Shown here in pieces: positions 55,513 through 64,000 of a stretch of 64,000 bases of DNA; position 1 is the first letter of the stretch; each line of letters starts with the position of its first letter. Position numbers and translations under genes: made by a program. Origin of the DNA: Campylobacter concisus ATCC 51562 (GTDB lineage: Bacteria; Campylobacterota; Campylobacteria; Campylobacterales; Campylobacteraceae); assembly GCF_000466745.1 (NCBI RefSeq), contig NZ_ANNI01000007.1:1-64000 (forward strand), given 5' to 3'. The notes beneath the pieces were generated by a model. That model did not search any database. It saw only the letters and a list, made by a program, of their open reading frames with translations, and was not told the origin of the DNA.

Positions 55513-57051
55513 TTGCTTCGAGATAACTTATTGGCATTTGTTATTTTTGCAATTTGTAGCGTTGGATTTTTCGTTTGGGGCTATCAATACATCCCGACAA
55601 ATAACTACTTTTTATTCTTGATCGCTGGCATGTTTGGTCTTTTTATGGCCTTTAATATCGGTGGAAATGACGTTGCAAACAGCTTTGGCACAAGCGTCGG
55701 CGCAAAAACACTCACACTAAAACAAGCTCTTGTAATCGCCGCCATTTTTGAGCTTAGCGGCGCGATATTTGCAGGATCTGAGGTTACAAATACGATTAGA
55801 AACGAGATCGTGAAATTTCCAAGCGATCTAAATCCGATGAAATTTGTCATCATTATGATCTCAGCCCTTCTTAGCTCAGGTCTTTGGCTATTTTACGCGT
55901 CCAAAAAAGGTCTGCCAGTCTCGACCACTCACTCGATAGTTGGTGGCATAGTTGGAGCAGGACTTGCTATGGGTTTTATGATAAAAGATCCCGAGCCATT
56001 TAGTATGGTTTCATGGAGTGAGATCGGTAGAATTGCCGTAAGTTGGGTCATTTCGCCACTGCTTGGCGGCGTGATGTCTTACGTTATATTTGGCTACGTA
56101 AAAAGCAAGATTATAGAACCAACACATGAACTTAAAATGAATCTAAAAGCGTTAAAAGCTGAGAGAAAAGCCTACAAAGAAAGCTTTATAAAAGCACTCA
56201 AAACAAAGCCAGCTGAGGAGCAGATAGCCACTCTTTCAAAGATCGCAGTTATCGATGAGGATGAGATCGAAACCACTGAATATAGCGAATACCGCTCAAA
56301 AATTCGCATCATGAAAGATAGCGAAAAAGAGATAGATACTTTTAAAGCGATGAAAAAGCACATCCCAATCATCGCTGGATTTGCCGCAATGGTCATCTCA
56401 TCAATGATGCTTTTTAAAGGGCTTGAGCATATAAATTTAGCCTTTAGCATCATCCAAACAGTCTGGATCATCTTCGTCATCGGAGCTCTAGCATATCTTG
56501 CAAGCCTTGCTATCATAAATGTCATGAGCAAAAACGATAGCGAAAAAAGCATCAATAGAATTTTCTCATGGTTTCAAATTTTTACCGCTTCATCTTTTGC
56601 GTTTTCACACGGCGCAAACGACATCGCAAACGCAGTTGGACCATTTGCCGCTGTGCTTGATGTGCTAAAGACTGGCTCTATAAATGAAAGCTCACCCATA
56701 CCAAGCATCGCAATGGTAACCTTTGGTATCTCGCTTGTCGTTGGACTTTGGTTTTTAGGCAAAGAGGTGATCACTACTATCGGCTCAAAACTAGCTGAAA
56801 TTTTACCTACGACCGGCTTTAGCGCCGAGCTTGCCTCAAGTATCGTCATACTTCTAGCCACAAAGCTTGGCATACCAGTTAGCTCGACGCATATCCTAAT
56901 AGGTGCAGTTTTAGGCATCGGCATCGTAAATAAAAATGCAAACTGGAAAATGGTAAGACCAATCATTCTTGCTTGGCTCATCACGCTTCCTGCTGCTGCT
57001 ATCTCATCAGCTATATTTTATTTTGCTCTTGCTAAATTTTTAGGCGTTTAG
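55513..57051 (+). CDS. pit: PiT-family inorganic phosphate transporter
   Basis: Polytopic inner-membrane symporter, 512 aa, that imports metal-phosphate with protons. The duplicated signature is clear: FNIGGNDVANSFGTSVGAKTLT near residue 50 and SHGANDIANAVGPFAAV near 375. Two GLPVSTTHSIVGGIVG / GIPVSSTHILIGAVLG repeats mark the inverted halves. A cytoplasmic charged domain of about 100 residues (205-300) separates them. The TTG start is preceded by a strong AAGGGGG. It is divergent from the Ppx/GppA gene, linking phosphate uptake and polyphosphate turnover. Confidence 0.94.
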   Translation: MLRDNLLAFVIFAICSVGFFVWGYQYIPTNNYFLFLIAGMFGLFMAFNIGGNDVANSFGTSVGAKTLTLKQALVIAAIFELSGAIFAGSEVTNTIRNEIVKFPSDLNPMKFVIIMISALLSSGLWLFYASKKGLPVSTTHSIVGGIVGAGLAMGFMIKDPEPFSMVSWSEIGRIAVSWVISPLLGGVMSYVIFGYVKSKIIEPTHELKMNLKALKAERKAYKESFIKALKTKPAEEQIATLSKIAVIDEDEIETTEYSEYRSKIRIMKDSEKEIDTFKAMKKHIPIIAGFAAMVISSMMLFKGLEHINLAFSIIQTVWIIFVIGALAYLASLAIINVMSKNDSEKSINRIFSWFQIFTASSFAFSHGANDIANAVGPFAAVLDVLKTGSINESSPIPSIAMVTFGISLVVGLWFLGKEVITTIGSKLAEILPTTGFSAELASSIVILLATKLGIPVSSTHILIGAVLGIGIVNKNANWKMVRPIILAWLITLPAAAISSAIFYFALAKFLGV

Positions 57052-57116
57052 ATATATTTTTAAGTAGCAAAAACCGCCCTATTTTTTAGATATTTTTGTA
57101 TAAATTTATATGAGAG

Positions 57117-57144
57117 CTTGGCAAGTCAGATCAGACCTGCCAAG
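57117..57144 (-). terminator. Hairpin after clpB
   Basis: Arms 57117-57127 (CTTGGCAAGTC) and 57134-57144 (GACCTGCCAAG) form an 11-bp stem with one imperfect position that becomes G.U in minus-strand RNA, 11 nt beyond the clpB stop. The stem is strong; the following minus-strand tail (TCTCATATAAATTT) is only moderately U-rich. Confidence 0.55.
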
Positions 57145-57155
57145 TAAATTTGAAG

Positions 57156-59729
<2,574 letters not shown>

Positions 59730-59761
59730 TAAATCTCCTTGGATTATTTTATATGGTCGCC

Positions 59762-59790
59762 ATTATATAACTTTAGTCTTATATTGTCAA
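59762..59790 (-). promoter_or_regulatory. Consensus sigma-70 promoter of clpB
   Basis: On the minus strand TTGACA (59790-59785), exactly 17 nt of spacer and TATAAT (59767-59762) form a perfect canonical promoter. It lies 33 nt upstream of the clpB ATG. Repeated CTTG/CAAG words next to and overlapping the -35 (GACAAG, ACTTGAC) could be part of a heat-shock repressor site of the HspR kind, but no full operator is evident. Confidence 0.7.
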
Positions 59791-59948
59791 GTATTTTTAT
59801 AATGCTTGTCACTCTTTTTATTTAATTGCTAAAATTTACTGTTATAAATTTGTATCAAAAACTATCCAAAAGCAAAAATATAAGCTTAAATTTATACTTT
59901 TTTTAGCCAAAAGCTAATAGAATTGAGCCAAAAATTATAGGAGAAATT

Positions 59949-61253
59949 TTGAATAAATTTAGTAGATTTTTTGCACTAAAAATTACAGGTGCCTTGCTTA
60001 TCTCAAGTGTAGCAGTGAATGCACTTTTTGCAAAGAGTGAAGACGAAGCAAGTGCGAAGCTTGAAGCACTTTCAAAGCTTACAAAAACAATTTCAACCGT
60101 TGAAAAATACTATGTTGATGACATTAAATTTAAAGAGATCATCGATAAAGCCATTGCTGGTTTAATGCAAAATTTAGATGCCCACTCAAGCTTTTTAAAT
60201 GAAAAAGCTTACAAAGATATGCAGGTGCAAACAAGTGGAGAATTTGGTGGCCTTGGCATAACAGTTGGTATGAAAGATAGCGCACTAACCGTTATCTCAC
60301 CGATAGAAGATACCCCAGCTGATAAAGCAGGTATAAAATCAGGCGATATTATCTTAAGGATAGATGGCAACTCAACTATCGGTACAACGATAGATGAAGC
60401 TGTAAATAAAATGCGCGGCAAGCCAAAAACTCCAATAACTATCACAATTTTGCGAAAAGGTGAGCAAAAACCATTTGATGTAAAGATCATAAGAGATCTT
60501 ATAAAGGTTGAGTCTGTCTATGCAAAAATGATAGAAAATGACAACATTCTTTACGTGCGTGTCACAAATTTTGACAAAAATGTTGTTACAAAGGTAAAAG
60601 AAGCGATCAAAGAGTATCCAAAAGCAAGTGGCATCATACTTGATCTTAGGAATAACCCTGGCGGACTTTTAAATCAAGCTGTTGATCTAGTTGATCTTTT
60701 TGTAGATAACGGCGTCATCGTCTCTCAAAAAGGTCGCGACGCATCTGAAAATGTAGAGTATAAAGCAAGTGCTAGTAAAACTCTTTCAAAACTACCACTT
60801 GTTGCACTAGTAAATGGTGGAAGTGCTAGTGCTAGCGAAATCGTAAGTGGCTCACTTCAAGACCATAAACGTGCTGTAATAATCGGCGAAAATACCTTTG
60901 GAAAAGGCAGCGTTCAAGTAATCCTACCAATAGACGATACAGAAGCATTAAGGCTAACCATCGCAAGATACTACTTGCCAAGTGGCAGAACTATCCAAGC
61001 AGTTGGCGTAACACCTGATGTAGTCGTGCATCCTGGTAAAGTGCCGCAAAGCGACGATAGTGCATTTAGCATCAAAGAAAGTGAGCTAAAAGCGCACCTA
61101 AAAAGCGAGCTAAACAAGATAAATCCTACAAGTGAGGGCAATAAAACTGAAGCAAAAGATGATAAAAAGATAATTACGCAAAAAAAAGTTGATGAAGATA
61201 TTCAATTAAAAACGGCAATTGACACGATCAAAATTTTAAAAATAAAACAATAA
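59949..61253 (+). CDS. ctpA: Carboxy-terminal processing protease CtpA (S41)
   Basis: Periplasmic serine protease, 434 aa. A signal peptide ends near residue 29 (LFAKS). The PDZ domain covers about 95-180 (EFGGLGITVG and AGIKSGDIILRIDG). The S41 catalytic core has the GGSASASEIVSG serine motif near 291-301 and the general-base Lys319 in TFGKGSVQ. The start is TTG with ATAGGAG upstream. A charged C-terminal tail follows. The order ctpA-purC-purS-purQ is one I recall from C. jejuni. Confidence 0.93.
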   Translation: MNKFSRFFALKITGALLISSVAVNALFAKSEDEASAKLEALSKLTKTISTVEKYYVDDIKFKEIIDKAIAGLMQNLDAHSSFLNEKAYKDMQVQTSGEFGGLGITVGMKDSALTVISPIEDTPADKAGIKSGDIILRIDGNSTIGTTIDEAVNKMRGKPKTPITITILRKGEQKPFDVKIIRDLIKVESVYAKMIENDNILYVRVTNFDKNVVTKVKEAIKEYPKASGIILDLRNNPGGLLNQAVDLVDLFVDNGVIVSQKGRDASENVEYKASASKTLSKLPLVALVNGGSASASEIVSGSLQDHKRAVIIGENTFGKGSVQVILPIDDTEALRLTIARYYLPSGRTIQAVGVTPDVVVHPGKVPQSDDSAFSIKESELKAHLKSELNKINPTSEGNKTEAKDDKKIITQKKVDEDIQLKTAIDTIKILKIKQ

Positions 61254-61270
61254 ATTAGAAGGAGATCTCC

Positions 61271-61981
61271 ATGCAAAAAAGAGAGCTTATTTACGAGGGA
61301 AAAGGTAAAAAAATGTATGCCACAGACGATGCAAATTTACTTGTGGCTGAATTTAAAGACGATCTAACAGCATTTGATGCTCAAAAAAGAGGCAACGAAG
61401 CTGGTAAAGGCGCATTAAATAATAAAATTTCAACACAGCTTTTTAAGCTTTTGGAGAGTAAAGGCATCGTGACTGACTTAGTTGAGACCATCAGCGACAC
61501 TGAGCAAGTAGTTAAAAAATGCGAGATCATACCTCTTGAAGTTGTTGTGAGAAATATCGCAACTGGTTCACTAAGCAAAAGACTTGGTATAAAAGAAGGC
61601 ACAGTTCTACCTTTTACACTTGTTGAGTTCTACTACAAAAATGACGATTTGCACGATCCGCTAGTTACTGATGAGCACTGCATCATCATGGGTCTAGTAA
61701 AGAGCGAAAAAGATCTTCAAACTCTAAGACACACAGCTAGAGAGATCAACTCTATATTATTTAAATTTTTTGCCGAAAGAGATCTAAAACTAGTTGATTT
61801 TAAAATAGAATTTGGTATCGACAAAGACGGCAATATCATTCTAGCTGATGAGATAAGCCCTGATAGTTGTAGATTCTGGGATGCTAAAACCAATGAAAAA
61901 CTTGACAAAGATAGATTTAGACAAGACCTTGGTAGCGTAAAAGTCGCTTACGAAGAAGTTTTAAGAAGAATTCTTTCTTAA
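61271..61981 (+). CDS. purC: SAICAR synthetase PurC
   Basis: Phosphoribosylaminoimidazole-succinocarboxamide synthase, 236 aa, purine pathway, cytoplasm. Motifs: [40 protein letters not shown], and [13 protein letters not shown] near the C-terminus. The ribosome binding site AAGGAGA is strong. It is 17 nt after ctpA and 8 nt before purS. Confidence 0.97.
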   Translation: MQKRELIYEGKGKKMYATDDANLLVAEFKDDLTAFDAQKRGNEAGKGALNNKISTQLFKLLESKGIVTDLVETISDTEQVVKKCEIIPLEVVVRNIATGSLSKRLGIKEGTVLPFTLVEFYYKNDDLHDPLVTDEHCIIMGLVKSEKDLQTLRHTAREINSILFKFFAERDLKLVDFKIEFGIDKDGNIILADEISPDSCRFWDAKTNEKLDKDRFRQDLGSVKVAYEEVLRRILS

Positions 61982-61989
61982 GGACAAAG

Positions 61990-62226
61990 ATGAAAGCTGT
62001 TGTAAATATAGCATTAAGAAGTGGGGTCCTTGACCCTGCTGGCAAAGCAGTAGAGCATGCTTTAAATTCTCTTGGATTTAGCGGTGTATCAAATGTCAGG
62101 ATAGGCAAACAAATCGTTTTAGATATCGACGAGAGCGATAAAGCTAAAGCGAATGAGCAGCTAAAAGTGATGTGTGAAGAGCTTTTAGCAAATACCGTCA
62201 TCGAAGACTATGAGATTGTGCTATGA
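61990..62226 (+). CDS. purS: FGAM synthase small subunit PurS
   Basis: A 78-residue subunit that bridges PurQ and the small-type PurL in the three-protein FGAM synthase. KAVVNIALRSGVLDPAGKAV and the GVSNVRIGKQIVLD segment are typical. Its stop overlaps the purQ start (ATGA). Presence of PurS implies a small PurL elsewhere in the genome. Confidence 0.95.
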   Translation: MKAVVNIALRSGVLDPAGKAVEHALNSLGFSGVSNVRIGKQIVLDIDESDKAKANEQLKVMCEELLANTVIEDYEIVL

Positions 62227-62888
62227 AAGTAGCGATAATACTTTTTCCTGGCACAAACTGCGAAGAAGATACAGCTCACGCATTTAAATTACTTGGATGC
62301 CAAACACAGATCATTTGGCACAAAGAAGATAAAATAGATGCTGATCTAGTCGTACTTCCAGGTGGTTTTAGCTATGGAGATTATCTAAGAACAGCTGCAA
62401 TAGCCAAATTTAGTCCAGCTATGCAAGCTGTAAAAGAGCATGCAAAAAAAGGTGGCTATATCTTAGGAATTTGCAATGGTTTTCAGATGCTGCTTGAGCT
62501 TGGGCTCTTAAAGGGTGCAATGAGAAGAAATGAAAATTTAAATTTCGTCTCAAAATATCACCACCTAAAGGTAATCTCAAATAACAATAAATTCTTAGCA
62601 AATTTAGCCAAAAATGAAGTAGTAAATATCCCTATCGCTCATGGCGAGGGCAACTATTATACTGACGAAAACACTCTAAAAGGCCTTTACGACAACGATC
62701 AAGTATTGCTAAAATACTGTGATGCTAAAGGCAACGAAATAAATCCAAACGGCTCAGTCGATAGCATAGCTGGAATCTGCGATGAAAGCAAAAGAATATT
62801 TGGACTTATGCCTCATCCAGAGCGTGCTTGTGAGAAAATTTTAGGTACAGATGATGGTATGAAGATGCTAAAAGGTCTAGTTTGGTAA
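62223..62888 (+). CDS. purQ: FGAM synthase glutaminase subunit PurQ
   Basis: Class I glutamine amidotransferase, 221 aa, that releases ammonia for FGAM synthase. The nucleophile is Cys84 in GICNGFQML. The His-Glu pair is in MPHPERACE near the C-terminus. LFPGTNCEEDTAHAF is the N-terminal signature. It is coupled to purS and overlaps the next gene by 7 nt. Confidence 0.97.
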   Translation: MKVAIILFPGTNCEEDTAHAFKLLGCQTQIIWHKEDKIDADLVVLPGGFSYGDYLRTAAIAKFSPAMQAVKEHAKKGGYILGICNGFQMLLELGLLKGAMRRNENLNFVSKYHHLKVISNNNKFLANLAKNEVVNIPIAHGEGNYYTDENTLKGLYDNDQVLLKYCDAKGNEINPNGSVDSIAGICDESKRIFGLMPHPERACEKILGTDDGMKMLKGLVW

Positions 62889-64000
62889 AACATTTTCTTT
62901 TTATCGCCCTACTCGTACTAAATTTATTTGCTGTAAATACCGACGAAGTAAGCGTTTTTGATATGATGGACGAAGCTAGGGAGGATAAATTTGTAAATAG
63001 CCCTACTTCAAATCCAAAAACTCAAAAACCACCAAAAGAACAAGATTTTTCAAGAAAATTTGTGTCACCACAGCCAGAACGTATCACTCCAGAGCAGATG
63101 CGAAACATCGTGCCAACAAACGAGCCAGATATTAGTGTCCCAGACAATCAAGTATATGATAAGATCAAAGTAAAAGAGCTTCTTTTAAAAGCCACAAATG
63201 TGCCAAAAAATGTTGTTATAGGAGAAATTTTTAGTGTTGAGATAGTGGCTGATACGCAAAATGACTTTGAGTTTGAGTTTGAGACACAGCTTGATGAAAC
63301 AAATATCAAATGGCTAAATAAGAAAAATTTTCAATGGGTAAAAAGCGAAGGCAATCAATATGTAGGTACTTTTTATCTTGAGGCAACAAGCATTGACGCA
63401 AAGACTTTAAAAGTTAGCTTAACCCTAAAAAGAAATGGTGAAAACTATCAAAACTCTAGCATAAATATCTTCTTGCCAAAGCTAAAAGAGCTTAGAAGCG
63501 ATGAGAACTACAACCATATCGTGGCCGATAATCTTGAAGTTAAGAAATTTAAGACAACAAAATTTGATGATATAAATAATATCATGGTTGTAGAAATTTA
63601 TGGTAACAACGTAGATCTAAGTGCTTTTAATATAGAAAATAAGACAATCTTAAAGCAAGGCGTAGATACGATAAATGGCGACTTTAACTCACAAAGCGCA
63701 TATTATTTTGCAGTATTTAAGCCAAATAAAAAATCGCTTGACTTTAATTATTACAACCTAAAAAAAGCCAAATTTGAAAGCTTTTCGTTGCCAGTAAGTG
63801 TCGAAGATGACGACGTCAGCACACAAATCGGACTAAACCCAAAACAAAGCGAGTTTAGCACCTATAAAGATGTCATGATCTACTCTTGTGCGGTAATTTT
63901 TATATTATTAGCTATTTGGCGCAGAAGGCTTAGCTACTTTTTCGTAGCAGCCATTTTTATAGCACTTGGAATTTACACCTACAACCCTTTTGGCAAAGCA
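62882..64000 (+). CDS. Membrane-anchored periplasmic protein, C-terminus beyond window
   Basis: An open frame of 373 codons running off the window, starting at TTG 62882 (AAAGG 6 nt upstream) inside the end of purQ. A signal peptide (VKHFLFIALLVLNLFAVNT) is followed by a Pro/Lys-rich linker (about 45-85), a beta-rich periplasmic domain (about 95-315) and, near the end, two hydrophobic helices (IYSCAVIFILLAIW and YFFVAAIFIALGIYTY). It looks like the conserved uncharacterised periplasmic protein that follows purQ in C. jejuni. Function is unknown; a C-terminal domain is expected after the second helix but lies outside. Confidence 0.8.
   Translation, partial: MVKHFLFIALLVLNLFAVNTDEVSVFDMMDEAREDKFVNSPTSNPKTQKPPKEQDFSRKFVSPQPERITPEQMRNIVPTNEPDISVPDNQVYDKIKVKELLLKATNVPKNVVIGEIFSVEIVADTQNDFEFEFETQLDETNIKWLNKKNFQWVKSEGNQYVGTFYLEATSIDAKTLKVSLTLKRNGENYQNSSINIFLPKLKELRSDENYNHIVADNLEVKKFKTTKFDDINNIMVVEIYGNNVDLSAFNIENKTILKQGVDTINGDFNSQSAYYFAVFKPNKKSLDFNYYNLKKAKFESFSLPVSVEDDDVSTQIGLNPKQSEFSTYKDVMIYSCAVIFILLAIWRRRLSYFFVAAIFIALGIYTYNPFGKA

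Overview
The window is chromosomal DNA of a Campylobacter-type epsilonproteobacterium. It is AT-rich with dense, tightly overlapping genes, many TTG or GTG starts, and gene orders I recall from Campylobacter: argG-rplI-hslV-hslU-era and ctpA-purC-purS-purQ. A C. concisus/C. curvus-like species is my best guess, but the exact species cannot be fixed by eye. I see no prophage, insertion sequence, integron or CRISPR array. Nearly everything reads as core genome.

Layout. 1-2.6 kb: a tRNA-Gly cut by the window edge, then murA-moeA on the minus strand. 2.7-4.8 kb: an NlpC/P60 lipoprotein, a DUF455 ferritin-like protein and a SixA-type phosphatase on the plus strand. 4.8-15.9 kb: a minus-strand run of eleven genes. 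Nine encode a type II secretion/type IV pilus-like DNA-uptake machine (Campylobacter Cts transformation system). It has a fused PilM-PilN protein, PilO-like and PilP-like proteins, a secretin, an ExeA-like ATPase, two unknown envelope proteins, a GspE/PilB ATPase and a GspF/PilC platform protein. The run ends in a PAS protein and a soluble chemoreceptor resembling the CetB/CetA energy-taxis pair. 15.9-20.4 kb: era, hslU, hslV, rplI, argG. 20.5-23.5 kb: a TonB-dependent siderophore receptor and a periplasmic esterase behind a Fur-box-like site. 23.5-26.1 kb: an S4-domain protein, tsaE, lptB, rpoN. 26.1-29 kb: poorly characterised proteins and a tRNA-Arg.

29-32 kb: murG, ftsW and, divergently, murI. 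32.1-39 kb: valS-metN-metI, then an unusual leader region, then two tandem metQ genes and a DedA protein. 39.1-46.4 kb: a bacterial alpha-2-macroglobulin and its partner PBP1C. 46.5-53.5 kb: a UvrD/Rep-type helicase, then MacA-MacB-outer membrane channel and a small unknown protein. 53.5-54 kb: the longest gene-free stretch, with a compact structured-looking island followed by very AT-rich DNA. 54-64 kb: yqeY, a Ppx/GppA phosphatase, a PiT phosphate transporter, clpB behind a consensus sigma-70 promoter, then ctpA-purC-purS-purQ and a truncated membrane-anchored periplasmic protein.

The most interesting unexplained signal is the 5' leader of the second metQ copy (34.47-34.66 kb). It has a 19-codon Met/Cys-containing mini-ORF with its own ribosome binding site, a 21-bp hairpin that pairs fully (with one G.U) only as minus-strand RNA, and a 10-bp hairpin that would bury the metQ Shine-Dalgarno. 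This looks like an undescribed methionine- or sulfur-responsive control element. Next come the complete Cts platform in one operon, a chemoreceptor with a ligand-less zinc-binding fold, and the structured island at 53.5 kb.
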